A stretch of 64,000 nucleotides of DNA from Tolypothrix sp. PCC 7712 (GCF_025860405.1 NZ_CP063785.1:8247390-8311389), one strand, 5' to 3'. Shown: positions 27,417-37,171, counted from the first letter of the stretch. The notes: generated from the letters alone by a model not told the origin. Translations and numbers: made by a program.

Positions 27417-28349
27417 ATGAATATTGTTTGCACTATTGATAATAATTATGCACAACACTGTGCGGTCATGCTGTCATCTCTATTTATTAATAACCCAAAC
27501 CAAAAATTTTATATATACATTATTACTAACGGATTAAAAAAACATATTAGTAATAAGATAAAACGTTTTTTTTATACAATTAAGCAAGAATATTCAATAA
27601 TTGAAATTCAAACAAGTGAATTAGAAAAAGCTCCTGTTAGTCATCATATATCGTTAGCCACCTATTTTCGATTATTTATTCCTGAAGTTATTCCTGACAA
27701 CATTGATAAAATTTTGTTTATTGACTCAGATATAATTATTCGTAAATCCATTGATCAACTTTGGTCTCTTGATATTCAAAGCTTTAGCCATGCTGCTGCT
27801 ATTGCAAGTGGTATGGATGATTATCCCTCTAAAATCAATCTGCCAGAAGGCTCCCTCTACTTTAACGCTGGATTGATGCTAATTAACCTTAAAGCCTGGC
27901 GCGAGATGAAAGTTTTTCACAGAGGTTGTGCTCTGATTTATCAGCAACCTGAGCTATTACAATGGTGGGATCAAGATGTATTAAATATTCTCTTGAATAA
28001 CTCTTGGCTTCCTGTTGATTTGACTTGGAATTCACAACCTTATCTTTATGATGAGTCTTTAATTAATTCTAAATATCAGGATAAATATAAAAAATTTAAT
28101 TATTTAGAAGCTAAGATTGATCCTGCAATTGTTCATTTTGTTGGAGGTGGTAGTGCTAAACCCTGGCATCTTAATTGTAACCATCCTTTTAAACATGAGT
28201 ATTTTAAATATCTTAAAAAGACTCCTTGGAAGAACAGCCATTTGATTGGTAAACCAAGTTTTATCTCAAAAATAAGATTTTATCTTGGCTTAGGTAGTAA
28301 ACTGCATAATTTCCTTCAATTCTTGAGAACCAAATTGTTTAGCATATAG
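27417..28349 (+). CDS. GT8 family glycosyltransferase (LgtC-like)
   Basis: This 310-residue retaining GT-A enzyme of family GT8 typically moves galactose or glucose. It begins NIVCTIDNNYAQHCAVMLSS, the family start. LFIDSDIIIRKSIDQLW carries the DxD metal motif (about 101-103). FNAGLMLINLKAWR and HFVGGGSAKPWHL (His and Lys/Pro-Trp contacts) complete the GT8 set. The codon use is very AT-rich. The upstream 154-base gap is the largest between 26.1 and 33.7 kb, so a local promoter is possible. The downstream acyltransferase gene begins 4 bases after its stop. Confidence 0.93.
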   Translation: MNIVCTIDNNYAQHCAVMLSSLFINNPNQKFYIYIITNGLKKHISNKIKRFFYTIKQEYSIIEIQTSELEKAPVSHHISLATYFRLFIPEVIPDNIDKILFIDSDIIIRKSIDQLWSLDIQSFSHAAAIASGMDDYPSKINLPEGSLYFNAGLMLINLKAWREMKVFHRGCALIYQQPELLQWWDQDVLNILLNNSWLPVDLTWNSQPYLYDESLINSKYQDKYKKFNYLEAKIDPAIVHFVGGGSAKPWHLNCNHPFKHEYFKYLKKTPWKNSHLIGKPSFISKIRFYLGLGSKLHNFLQFLRTKLFSI

Positions 28350-28353
28350 GATT

Positions 28354-28911
28354 GTGTTAAAACGCCTCTTTAATCAACAGGAAAAACTGAGAAATATTTG
28401 GGAATATTTTCGACTTAAATCACTTGGGGTAGAAGTACATTCTTCCTGTTTGCTAGGCAAGCATATCACAGCTAGTTTAGGCTTTGTGCAAGGTTCTATG
28501 GGCAAAATCTACTTAGGCCCAAAGGTGATGCTAGAACAAGGTGTAATTTTACAAGCTTGGGGAGGAAGTATTGCTATGGAAAATAATGTTTTTATTGGCC
28601 CATACACAGTAATTTATGGGCATGGTGGGGTCAAAATTGGTAAAAATACTTTGATTTCTATGCAATGCCGAATTTTATCTTCTAATCATACGATTCCTGA
28701 TAAAAATATTCATATTCGCTCGCAACCAGACATTCTATTACCTGTAAGTATTGGAGAAGATGTATGGCTAGGTGCTGGGGTTACTATATTGGGAGGTGTC
28801 ACGGTTGGAGATGGTTGCGTTATTGGTGCTGGTGCAGTTGTGACTAAAGATTTGCCTTCTTACTCAGTAGCAGTTGGTGTTCCTGCAAAAGTAGTGAGAT
28901 ATCGTCCATGA
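28354..28911 (+). CDS. Hexapeptide-repeat acyltransferase
   Basis: This 185-residue left-handed beta-helix acyltransferase of the WbbJ/WcaF/NodL type transfers acetyl from acetyl-CoA to a sugar. Hexapeptide periodicity is clear in NNVFIGPYTVIYGHGGVKIG and in VSIGEDVWLGAGVTILGG. SSNHTIPDK carries the conserved catalytic His region, and the protein ends with AVGVPAKVVRYRP, a standard closing. The start is GTG 28354, with AGGA 5 bases upstream. Its stop overlaps the next glycosyltransferase start by 4 bases (ATGA). It probably O-acetylates the growing polymer. Confidence 0.92.
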   Translation: MLKRLFNQQEKLRNIWEYFRLKSLGVEVHSSCLLGKHITASLGFVQGSMGKIYLGPKVMLEQGVILQAWGGSIAMENNVFIGPYTVIYGHGGVKIGKNTLISMQCRILSSNHTIPDKNIHIRSQPDILLPVSIGEDVWLGAGVTILGGVTVGDGCVIGAGAVVTKDLPSYSVAVGVPAKVVRYRP

Positions 28912-29858
28912 ATCCTCTAATTTCTGTAATTATCCCTACCCATAATCCTAACCAGACGCGTTTACAAAGAACGCTTTGTGCTTTAAAAAAACAGACGTTG
29001 GATCAAGAAAGCTGGGAACTTATAGTAATAGATAATTTGACTACAGATCCCAAATACATTCCTAGTTTTGATTTCTCTTGGCATACTTCTACAAGAATCA
29101 TTAGAGAGGAATGCTTAGGCTTAACAAGAGCAAGGTTAGCAGGTATTCAAAATAGCTTAGGTAATTATTTGGTATTTGTAGATGATGATAATGTTCTTTA
29201 TCCTAATTACCTAAAAAGCGTAATTGATATTTTTCAAAATTATCCTCAATTAGGAGCGATTGGCGGTAAATCATTACCAGAATTTGAAGTACCACCGGAA
29301 CCTTGGGTAAAAGATTTTTGGGTTTGTTTAGCACTCAGAGATTTAGGCGAAGAAGTTCAAGTCTATTCCTATAAAAACGAATCTATTGCTAGTAAAAAAC
29401 ACCCAGTATTTGCACCAATTGGTGCTGGAATGGCACTCAGATATCAAGCAGCTAAAGATTACGTGGATAGTCTTGGACAAGACTCTTTTAAGTTATCTTT
29501 AGACCGAACAGGTCAAAATCTACAATCAGGAGGAGATTGCGATATTAATCTCACACTATTAGATGCAGGTTGGGGAGTTGGTTATTTCCCAGAATTACAA
29601 TTAACCCACTTAATTTCTGCTAATCGCCTCACCAAAGATTATCTTGCTCGTCTAAACTATGCCTCTTCACGTTCATGGATTCAAGTTTTAAACGAACATA
29701 ATATCTGTCCTTGGAAAAAAATTCTTCCTTTAACTATTATACCGAGAAAAATGAAGGCTTTTTTGAGTTATCAAGCTTGGAAAAGTCCTACTGCTTTTAT
29801 TAATTGGCAAGGTGCATGTGGAACTTTTGAAGGTTTAGCTATGCTATCTAATAAATAA
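28908..29858 (+). CDS. GT2 family glycosyltransferase
   Basis: This 316-residue GT-A protein begins LISVIIPTHNPNQTRLQRTL, followed by LIVIDNLTTDPKY and VFVDDDNVLYPNYLKSV, in which DDD supplies the metal-binding acids. QSGGDCDINLTLLDAGWGVG carries the later ED-like catalytic region, here reading GGDCDI. It has no membrane spans. It is coupled to the upstream acetyltransferase by ATGA overlap, so the two steps probably act on the same unit. The C-terminal 60 residues are unassigned. Confidence 0.9.
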   Translation: MNPLISVIIPTHNPNQTRLQRTLCALKKQTLDQESWELIVIDNLTTDPKYIPSFDFSWHTSTRIIREECLGLTRARLAGIQNSLGNYLVFVDDDNVLYPNYLKSVIDIFQNYPQLGAIGGKSLPEFEVPPEPWVKDFWVCLALRDLGEEVQVYSYKNESIASKKHPVFAPIGAGMALRYQAAKDYVDSLGQDSFKLSLDRTGQNLQSGGDCDINLTLLDAGWGVGYFPELQLTHLISANRLTKDYLARLNYASSRSWIQVLNEHNICPWKKILPLTIIPRKMKAFLSYQAWKSPTAFINWQGACGTFEGLAMLSNK

Positions 29859-29914
29859 TATTACTTAAATTACATTTAAAATAAGATTTATTAAAACAAT
29901 ACTAAAAATATTAA

Positions 29915-30904
29915 ATGAACCAACGAGAAGAAAAGAATAGAAATCAATGGTTAGATACTCTTCGAGGAATAGCTGCTTGTTGGGTAGTTATGTTTCATTT
30001 AAATCAAGTTATACCTCAAGAAGATAATCTTTACTTTCACTTTGTAGGTTTAGGCTATTTAGGAGTACCTATATTTTTTATTGTAAGTGGATATTGTATA
30101 TACTTTACAGTTAAACGTTCAACATCTATTTTACATTTTTATTTAAGAAGATGGTGCCGAATTTATCCACCGTATTTGTTTAGTATTCTGTTAGTTATTA
30201 CTGTTTGTGCATTTCGTAAGCTTGTGACAGGCACTAATGATGTGGCATATATACCTAACAATTTTCATTCATGGTTGGCTACTTTGACTCTAACGACTAG
30301 TCCTGTTAGCTCAGTTCCAACAATTAACTGGGTATATTGGAGTTTGAGTTATGAATTATTCTTTTATCTGATCATGGGTTTTATTATTTTAAAACCAAAA
30401 TACCACTACTTATTACTGTATTCGCTCACTATATTAAGTTTAGTTCCAAGAATATCTGAACAGCATAATTTTTTATTCTTCTTTAATCAATGGGGTTTAT
30501 TCTCTCTAGGCATAGCTTTAAAAGGTATATCTAGAAGCGAAGATATCAAGGCAGTACTATTATTACTAATTAGTTTAATATCAATTATTGTAAATAATCA
30601 AATAGAAGTCCAAGTCGTTGCCATTTTTACGGCTATAACTATATGGTTTTCAGATTATAATAAGGAAATTTTGCAAAAACAAAATTTTATAAATAAAATT
30701 GGAAAAATATCATATAGCTTATATTTATTACATGTGCCTATAGGTTGCTATTTATTGCTTCAATATCGTCAAGGTATATGGATAAAATATTTACCAATGC
30801 ACATTATTTATGATTTTACTGTATTAATATTATGTCTAGCATTATCAGTATTATTCTTCAAATATGTTGAACTTCCTTCATTTCTTATAGTTAAGCATAA
30901 ATAG
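29915..30904 (+). CDS. Acyltransferase 3 (OafA-type) membrane protein
   Basis: This 329-residue integral membrane acyltransferase has about ten hydrophobic segments. It starts WLDTLRGIAACWVVMFHLNQ, whose His (HL) and Arg are the hallmarks of acyltransferase family 3. Then come YLGVPIFFIVSGYCIYF, FYLRRWCRIYPPYL, and SYSLYLLHVPIG near the end. Such proteins O-acetylate, succinylate or otherwise acylate surface glycans, using acyl-CoA across the membrane. There is no fused SGNH domain. It stands after a 56-base gap and is AT-rich like its neighbours. Confidence 0.93.
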   Translation: MNQREEKNRNQWLDTLRGIAACWVVMFHLNQVIPQEDNLYFHFVGLGYLGVPIFFIVSGYCIYFTVKRSTSILHFYLRRWCRIYPPYLFSILLVITVCAFRKLVTGTNDVAYIPNNFHSWLATLTLTTSPVSSVPTINWVYWSLSYELFFYLIMGFIILKPKYHYLLLYSLTILSLVPRISEQHNFLFFFNQWGLFSLGIALKGISRSEDIKAVLLLLISLISIIVNNQIEVQVVAIFTAITIWFSDYNKEILQKQNFINKIGKISYSLYLLHVPIGCYLLLQYRQGIWIKYLPMHIIYDFTVLILCLALSVLFFKYVELPSFLIVKHK

Positions 30905-30944
30905 TATTTTATCTTAATTGATATATTAATTAACGTAATTGAAA

Positions 30945-31889
30945 ATGTTTATAAATAAAAAAATAAGTTTAGGATTGATAGTTTATAAGCTGTACTATCA
31001 ACCTAGAGGTTTCTTAGAAAGATTAATCCATAAAGGTGTCACAAATACAATTTTAGAATTCCATGCAAAGTTGCAAATGGAAAAAGCAACTTATCACTTA
31101 AAATCAGTTAATAATGAGTTAGCTATTAATCAGTTAGAAATTCATTTTTTAACTGGCAAAAAGTTTTGGTATCAGACCTGTTTTTGCGCCTATTCAATGG
31201 CACAAAATACCACGTTCCCATTGCGTCCGATTATTTATGATGATGGTTCTTTAGAAAAAAAGTATCAGGACGAGATTCTGCGAATTTTTCCTAATGCAAA
31301 AATTATTCTCAAGCCAGAAATAGAAGAACGCATAGATCAATATTTACCGCAAAATAAGTTTCCTTATCTTAGAGAACGGCGCTTGAATTATCCTAATATG
31401 CGAAAAGTTACGGACATTCATGTTGGTTCTAAAGGTTGGAAGCTAGTGCTTGATTCCGATATGTTGTTTTTCCGAACTCCAAATATTCTGTTGGATTGGC
31501 TTAAATCTCCTCAACAACCCTGCCACATGGTTGATGTGGAAACCTCTTATGGATATTCACATAGTCTCATGGCTTCTTTAGCACAGGCAGAAATACCTAA
31601 ACACATAAATGTTGGTATTTGTGGCTTAAAAAGTGAAGAAATCGATTGGGAGCAATTGGAATACTGGTGCAAAACAATGATTGAACAAGAAGGCACTAGT
31701 TACTACCAAGAGCAGGCTATTGTGGCTATGCTCATGGCAGGTAAATCACGTTTGGTTACCTCTACTGAAGACTATATTGTTATGCCAGAAAGGGAAGAAG
31801 TCATCAAACCAAAAGCAGTGCTACATCACTATGTAGCAAATTCTAAATCTTGCTATTTTCGCTATGGATGGCAACATTTATTTAGTTAA
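30945..31889 (+). CDS. Putative glycosyltransferase (unclassified, DSD-type)
   Basis: This protein of about 314 residues belongs to a cyanobacterial group usually annotated as glycosyltransferase. The best evidence is KGWKLVLDSDMLFFRTPNIL, a GT-A-like DxD strand, preceded by PIIYDDGSLEKKYQDEIL and followed by NVGICGLKSEEIDW and EGTSYYQEQAIVAML, which recall GT8-like folds. The N-terminal 60 residues are less ordered. I chose ATG 30945 over TTG 30939. No other enzyme class fits as well, but the family is not firmly assigned. It lies between two envelope-modifying enzymes. Confidence 0.7.
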   Translation: MFINKKISLGLIVYKLYYQPRGFLERLIHKGVTNTILEFHAKLQMEKATYHLKSVNNELAINQLEIHFLTGKKFWYQTCFCAYSMAQNTTFPLRPIIYDDGSLEKKYQDEILRIFPNAKIILKPEIEERIDQYLPQNKFPYLRERRLNYPNMRKVTDIHVGSKGWKLVLDSDMLFFRTPNILLDWLKSPQQPCHMVDVETSYGYSHSLMASLAQAEIPKHINVGICGLKSEEIDWEQLEYWCKTMIEQEGTSYYQEQAIVAMLMAGKSRLVTSTEDYIVMPEREEVIKPKAVLHHYVANSKSCYFRYGWQHLFS

Positions 31890-31934
31890 TAGCGATTTAT
31901 CAATCCTTGCATTAATTTACTTAAATATACATAT

Positions 31935-32741
31935 ATGTTACTGAAGAAAAATATTAAAAAATTGGTTTATGGTAGTCTTCCTGGCTTTTCTGGATCATTT
32001 CCATATTTTGGTACAAAAGTTTATTTCCCAAAAGACTCATATATATTTGAACTAGCTTGCGATCAAGGTATATACGAAGCTGCCAACCTCAAACTGATGC
32101 TAGCTCAGGTAAAGCCCAATAGTGTGTATTTTGATATTGGGGCGAATATAGGATTGATGTCAATTCCTGTCCTTCATCAATACTCTTCTTGCAAAGTAGT
32201 ATCGGTAGAACCATCTCCTAATTCATTACCATTTTTAACTCTTACTGCTCAGAATAGCCAATATAAAGATAGATGGACTGTAATTGCTAAAGCTATGGGA
32301 GATAGGGTTGGTGAAATAAGCTTTTCTGCAGCAGCTTCAATAAAAATGGGAGCATTTGATAGTATCCAAGATGCTAATACTAAACGAGTAGTAGAAACAA
32401 ATAGAATCACTGTTCCCATGACAACCCTGGATACAGAATGGGAGAGTATGGGTAAACCTGCTGTTTCACTAATTAAAATTGATGTTGAAGGTGCTGAGTT
32501 TCAAGTCTTGCAAGGTGGTATTAATTGTATTAAGCATGAACAACCCGGCATTTTACTAGAATGGAATGCACAACATCTTAAGGCATACGATTGTGAACCA
32601 GAAAAACTCTTACATATTGCAGATTTTTTAGGATATAGACATGTCTTAGCGCTTCCATCTCTACTATCTGTGAATCACTCAAGTATTCTCAAATTATGTA
32701 TGGTGCAAACAGAAAGCTTTTTATTATTACCGGAATCATGA
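31935..32741 (+). CDS. FkbM family methyltransferase
   Basis: This 268-residue SAM methyltransferase of the FkbM family methylates hydroxyls on sugars or polyketides. YFDIGANIGLMSIPVL forms the SAM loop (about 63-78), and VVSVEPSPNSLPFL carries the ribose-binding Glu. PMTTLDTEWESMGKPAVSL then LIKIDVEGAEFQVLQGG is the family signature block. The end is slightly hydrophobic but has no clear span. The stop overlaps the start of the next GT2 gene by 4 bases (ATGA), suggesting joint translation. Confidence 0.93.
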   Translation: MLLKKNIKKLVYGSLPGFSGSFPYFGTKVYFPKDSYIFELACDQGIYEAANLKLMLAQVKPNSVYFDIGANIGLMSIPVLHQYSSCKVVSVEPSPNSLPFLTLTAQNSQYKDRWTVIAKAMGDRVGEISFSAAASIKMGAFDSIQDANTKRVVETNRITVPMTTLDTEWESMGKPAVSLIKIDVEGAEFQVLQGGINCIKHEQPGILLEWNAQHLKAYDCEPEKLLHIADFLGYRHVLALPSLLSVNHSSILKLCMVQTESFLLLPES

Positions 32742-33748
32742 ATAAAACCGAAAAAATTCAAATTATCTTACCAGACTTAAAAATCTATCAGCAGAATTTG
32801 ATCAATGATCAAACCCCTTTTCCTCTCAAAACTGTACCTTTTTCTACTAATGGTTTACTTACAGAGTTACCACTTCCACCAAAAGGGAAATCTGGATGGC
32901 CTTGGACTATTGAAACTCAACCTATAAAACATCCTCTAAATAGTATAGATTTTCCTAAAATTTCAATTGTTACACCTACTTATAACCAAGGAGATTTTAT
33001 TGAAGAGACTATTCGCTCTGTATTATTACAAAATTATCCAAATTTAGAGTATATTATTTTTGATGGTGGCTCTACCGATCAGACACAAGAAATATTAGAA
33101 AAATATAGTCCTTGGATTAGCTTCTGCCAAAGTAAAAATGATAGAGGACAGGGACATGCTATTAATCTAGGTTTTAGTATTGCTAGCGGCAATTATTATA
33201 GTTGGATAAATAGTGATGATTTTTATTTGCCTAACTGCTTTGAAAAAGTTTCCAATCATTTCGCCAAAACAAAAAAAGATTTCATTTATGGTGATTCTTT
33301 AATACTGTATGAAAATGAGAAGGTACTTAAATATGCACAAAGTTTTCTAGTCCTTGAGCGTTATTTACGTTTTGGTGGTATTATCCCTTCTCACGCTGCA
33401 TTTTGGAGCAGTAGTATTCACCAACCAATTTGGGAAGAACTAAATTGTGCTCTAGATGCTGAACTTTGGCTTAGATTAGTGCCTAAACATTCCATAGGTC
33501 ATCTACAATCGCCTTTAGCAGTTGCCAGAATCCAACCAGAAGCAAAAAGTTTTAATGATAAATATAAGCTGCTTTGGGAAAAAGACTATCAAGAAAAAAT
33601 TTGGAAAGCTTATGACTCCATACCGTTTTGGAAATTTCGGAGTTTTGAGTTTAGATATGTGCAAATGATTTACAAAAAATTCCTCAGGCAGATGTCAAAA
33701 GTCAATATTAAAAATTTATTACTTAGAGATGATTTAAATATAGTTTAA
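32738..33748 (+). CDS. GT2 family glycosyltransferase
   Basis: This protein has 336 residues. A leader of about 65 residues, rich in Pro and Lys, precedes the GT-A domain. That domain reads ISIVTPTYNQGDFIEETIRS, IIFDGGSTDQTQEIL, GQGHAINLGFSIASG and YSWINSDDFYLPNC, with NSDD as the metal-binding segment. The frame is open to an earlier ATG at 32696, but ATG 32738 fits the ATGA coupling with the FkbM gene and removes a low-likelihood leader. It is probably cytosolic and membrane-associated. Donor unknown. Confidence 0.9.
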   Translation: MNKTEKIQIILPDLKIYQQNLINDQTPFPLKTVPFSTNGLLTELPLPPKGKSGWPWTIETQPIKHPLNSIDFPKISIVTPTYNQGDFIEETIRSVLLQNYPNLEYIIFDGGSTDQTQEILEKYSPWISFCQSKNDRGQGHAINLGFSIASGNYYSWINSDDFYLPNCFEKVSNHFAKTKKDFIYGDSLILYENEKVLKYAQSFLVLERYLRFGGIIPSHAAFWSSSIHQPIWEELNCALDAELWLRLVPKHSIGHLQSPLAVARIQPEAKSFNDKYKLLWEKDYQEKIWKAYDSIPFWKFRSFEFRYVQMIYKKFLRQMSKVNIKNLLLRDDLNIV

Positions 33749-33813
33749 ATTATAAAAATTAGTCGTAAATATTAAAAATTATCAGTCTTTTTGACTGGGT
33801 TAAGCTATATTTT

Positions 33814-34863
33814 ATGAAACCTTTAGTTTCTATAATTATTCCATGTTATAATGCTACCCCTTGGTTGGCAGAAACTTTAAAATCCACTTTAGTGCAAACT
33901 TGGAAAAATATTGAAATTATTATAGTAGACGATGGCTCAAAAGATAACAGCCTATCCGTTGCAAAAAGCTTTGAATCTTCTCAGGTTAAAGTCATTAGTC
34001 AACTTAACCAAGGAGCTAGCGTTGCTAGGAATGCTGCATTAAAGGAAGCACAAGGAGACTTCATTCAATATCTAGATGCTGACGATTTATTAGCACCAGA
34101 TAAGATAGAACTTCAACTAAACATTTTAAATTTTGATTACAACTCTCATCATGTTGCATCAGCAGAATGGGCCAGATTTTATAAAAATTCCTCGGAAGCT
34201 TTATTTATACCCCAAGCTCTGTGGAGAGATATGTCACCTGTGGAGTGGCTTGTTTGCGCCTGGGAAAATAACTTGATGATGCATCCTGCTGCTTGGTTAG
34301 TTCCACGCTGTATTGCAAATCATGTTGGTGCTTGGAATGAACAACTCTCTTTAAATGATGATGGTGAGTACTTCTGCCGTATTCTCCTTGCTAGTCAAGG
34401 AGTAAAATTTTGTTTGGGAGCTAAGTCATACTACAGATCTGGTAATTCTACTAGTCTTAGCAGTTTAAAATCACGCTTTGCTTGGGAATCTGCATTTGCG
34501 GCTTTGGAGCTTAGCACCAATAATCTATTAGCTCATGAAAATAGCCAACGTACACGCCATACTTGTGCAATAGTCTTCCAACGTTTTATTTACGAAATTT
34601 ATCCAGAAGTACCAGACTTAGAGCAAAAATCAGAAAATAAGGTTCATGAATTTGGTTGTTGTAAATTAAAACCAATAGGTGGGCCAATCTTTCAGATACT
34701 TTCTTTATTTTTGGGCTGGAAGCAAGCAAAAAAGATACAGAGTTTTGCCTATAAATATGGATATAAAAAAGCTGCTTTAGGTTGGAAACTATTCAAGTTC
34801 TTAGAGAGAAGCCTCTTCAATTTGAATTCTGGCACAGTTAAATTTTTTCCATTCGATAGATAA
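33814..34863 (+). CDS. GT2 family glycosyltransferase
   Basis: This 349-residue GT2 protein opens LVSIIIPCYNATPWLAETLK, with IIIVDDGSKDNSLSVA, GASVARNAALKEAQGDF and QYLDADDLLAPDKIELQ (the DADD metal motif). DDGEYFCRILLASQG carries the later catalytic-base region. The last 70 residues are basic and aromatic, with a tail that may sit on the membrane. Its stop codon shares its last base with the ATG of the next gene, which indicates tight coupling. Confidence 0.92.
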   Translation: MKPLVSIIIPCYNATPWLAETLKSTLVQTWKNIEIIIVDDGSKDNSLSVAKSFESSQVKVISQLNQGASVARNAALKEAQGDFIQYLDADDLLAPDKIELQLNILNFDYNSHHVASAEWARFYKNSSEALFIPQALWRDMSPVEWLVCAWENNLMMHPAAWLVPRCIANHVGAWNEQLSLNDDGEYFCRILLASQGVKFCLGAKSYYRSGNSTSLSSLKSRFAWESAFAALELSTNNLLAHENSQRTRHTCAIVFQRFIYEIYPEVPDLEQKSENKVHEFGCCKLKPIGGPIFQILSLFLGWKQAKKIQSFAYKYGYKKAALGWKLFKFLERSLFNLNSGTVKFFPFDR

Positions 34864-36089
34864 TGTCAAAAATTCTTATCTTAATCAGTGGTCATCTTTG
34901 TACATCTCCTCGTCCTCAAAAAGAAGCAGAGACACTAGCAAATACTGGGCATGATGTTACAGTGTATGGTTTCTGGTTTGACCCAGAGTTAGTAAAGCGC
35001 GATCACTTACTCATGGTCAATAAAAAATGGCGATTTGAACCCATTATCGACTTCCAAGAAACTCAAAAATTAAAAAACTGGACAATTCGGCTTCAAGGAC
35101 GTTTAGCTAGAGAGAATTTTCAACGTTTTAAAATCTTTTCACCTGCACTGCTAGGCTACGGAGCAAAAGCAATGTTGAAAGCTGCTCGTAAAGCACGTGC
35201 AGATTTAACTATTGTTCATTCAGAAGCAGGGCTTTGGGTAGGTAACCAATTACTAAACGAAGGCTTTAGAGTAGGAGTAGATTTTGAAGATTGGTTTTCT
35301 GAAGACCTTTTACCAGAAGCTCGTGTTGCTCGACCAATTGACCAACTTAAGTTTCTAGAAAGCAAGCTGATAAATGAGTGTAGCTATTGTCTGACAACCT
35401 CCAAGGCTTTAGCTGAAGCTATGGCAAAAGCTTATCAAGCTCCTAAACCAACTGTTATTTATAATGTCTTCCCTTTGTCTGAGCGATCGCAGATTGAAAA
35501 TCAAAAACGCGATCGACAGAATTTAAAGCTACCATCTTTACATTGGTTTTCCCAAACTATTGGGCCGGGACGGGGGCTAGAAAATCTCTTCCAATGTCTG
35601 CCTTATTTGAAGATACCAGTAGAAATCCATCTACGAGGTAACTATCCTCAAACTTACCATCCTTGGCTAGAAGCATTGATACCTTCTGGTTGGGGTAATC
35701 AAATATTTATCCATTCCTCAGTTTCTAATCATGAGTTGGTGTCCCGCATTGCTGAACATGATATTGGTTTAGCGCTGGAAACACCCTACTGTTTTAATAA
35801 ACAATTTACTGCAAGTAACAAACTATGCCAGTATTTACAAGCTGGTTTAGCAGTAATTACGACTGATACTGCTGGACAAAGAGAAATTTTCTCTCAATAT
35901 CCAGAAATGGGTCGATTGATTCCTAGCGATGATCCTTTAGCCTTAGCCCAAGCAATAGAAGAATTACTTCAAACACCTAGCACTTTGCAAGCTGCAAAAG
36001 ATGCATCACTAAAAGCAGCTAAGGAAAAATTCTGTTGGGAAATTGAAGCTAAAAAACTCATTCAAATAGCTGAGTCTGTGCTGAATTAA
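34863..36089 (+). CDS. GT4-like glycosyltransferase
   Basis: This 408-residue GT-B protein starts ILILISGHLCTSPRPQKEAE, with a following TVYGFWFDPE strand. The donor half shows HWFSQTIGPGRGLENLFQCL, then LALETPYCFNKQFTASNKLCQYLQAGLAVI, where the nucleotide-sugar contacts are expected. The end contains IPSDDPLALAQAIEELL. It resembles GT4 and related capsular transferases, although the standard EGFG-type motif is replaced by ETPYCFN. It is coupled to the gene before it by a single shared base. The HIP1 site at 35483 ends a 10-kb stretch without one. Confidence 0.8.
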   Translation: MSKILILISGHLCTSPRPQKEAETLANTGHDVTVYGFWFDPELVKRDHLLMVNKKWRFEPIIDFQETQKLKNWTIRLQGRLARENFQRFKIFSPALLGYGAKAMLKAARKARADLTIVHSEAGLWVGNQLLNEGFRVGVDFEDWFSEDLLPEARVARPIDQLKFLESKLINECSYCLTTSKALAEAMAKAYQAPKPTVIYNVFPLSERSQIENQKRDRQNLKLPSLHWFSQTIGPGRGLENLFQCLPYLKIPVEIHLRGNYPQTYHPWLEALIPSGWGNQIFIHSSVSNHELVSRIAEHDIGLALETPYCFNKQFTASNKLCQYLQAGLAVITTDTAGQREIFSQYPEMGRLIPSDDPLALAQAIEELLQTPSTLQAAKDASLKAAKEKFCWEIEAKKLIQIAESVLN

Positions 36090-36112
36090 TATATTGTGTG
36101 AACTTAGAAATT

Positions 36113-37117
36113 ATGAAAACTCATTCCAGCACTACACTACAAATTAATTTAGCACCTAGTGACTGGCTCCATGCAAAACATACTTTACCACATCAATTAC
36201 GGCAATTTGCTCATCAGGTAGATGAAATACTATTGACTTTAGATTTACATCGTAGTGCTGGACGCTTTGCTGAAGGTTGGGAAGAAAGACTACCACAAAT
36301 TAAATTATTAATTGATGAATGCTGTAATCAGTATCCTCATGCACACCTCAAAGAAGTTGATTATTCACCTGAAATAGTTGCTAAAGTAAGTGCTATGTTT
36401 TTTGGAGGTCGGTCGATTCCGCCTAAAGATTTTCGGGGTGGCCCTTTTTATTCCTACTTTTTTGGCTTATATACTGCTAAAAATAACTATATTTTTCATC
36501 TTGATTCAGACTTAATGTTTGGGGGTGGTAGTTCTACCTGGATTGCTGAAGCTGTAGATTTATTAGATCAGCGCCCTGATGTCTTAGTATGCGGGCCATT
36601 TCCAGGCCCACCAACTGCTGATGGTAGTTTGCGATCGCAAGTTGCAGCACCAGAAAAACATTATTCACCTGCTTTTCGTTTTACTTCTCTCAGTTCACGT
36701 TTTTTCATGTTAGACAGAGAGCGATTTATATCACAAATTAAGCAACTTCCTCTTAAATATCCAGCTATTCGTAGTATTATTAAAGCCATAATTGAAGGTA
36801 ATTATCCCTACAATTTACCTGAAGAAATTTTAACTGAAGCTATGCTGAAAAACTCCTTAGTACGAGTTGAGTTTTTAGGCAAACCTCCTGGAATGTGGTC
36901 ATTACATCCACCATACCGTTCAAAGAATTTTTATGATAATCTGCCTGAATTGATTCAGAAAGTTGAGTCTGGAGATATTCCAGAGTCTCAGCGAGGATTT
37001 CATGATGTGAATGACAGTCTAGTAGATTGGAGTAGTGCTAGAACTATATTAAAACATAATCGCTGGTGGAAACGTTTAGCCAAAAATTTACAGCGCCAAC
37101 TATTGAGCAATTTGTAA
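36113..37117 (+). CDS. Putative GT-A glycosyltransferase
   Basis: This protein of about 334 residues (339 if GTG 36098 is used) is probably a glycosyltransferase. YIFHLDSDLMFGGGSSTWIA has a DxD motif, preceded by VDEILLTLDLHRSAGR and FFGLYTAKNN. These are GT2-like secondary-structure elements, with a donor-binding acidic loop. SLSSRFFMLDRERF and NSLVRVEFLGKPPGMWSLHP follow. I prefer ATG 36113, but neither start has a strong ribosome-binding site. No membrane span is present. The family is not certain, but neighbours on both sides are polysaccharide enzymes. Confidence 0.7.
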   Translation: MKTHSSTTLQINLAPSDWLHAKHTLPHQLRQFAHQVDEILLTLDLHRSAGRFAEGWEERLPQIKLLIDECCNQYPHAHLKEVDYSPEIVAKVSAMFFGGRSIPPKDFRGGPFYSYFFGLYTAKNNYIFHLDSDLMFGGGSSTWIAEAVDLLDQRPDVLVCGPFPGPPTADGSLRSQVAAPEKHYSPAFRFTSLSSRFFMLDRERFISQIKQLPLKYPAIRSIIKAIIEGNYPYNLPEEILTEAMLKNSLVRVEFLGKPPGMWSLHPPYRSKNFYDNLPELIQKVESGDIPESQRGFHDVNDSLVDWSSARTILKHNRWWKRLAKNLQRQLLSNL

Positions 37118-37171
37118 TTAAATAATCAATAAACTTCTAAGTCAAAAAATGGCATAAATATATAAAAAATC

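Noticed and set aside
32696..32737. Longer start for the GT2 gene
   Set aside because: It would overlap the FkbM gene by 46 bases. ATG 32738 gives the ATGA overlap typical of this locus.
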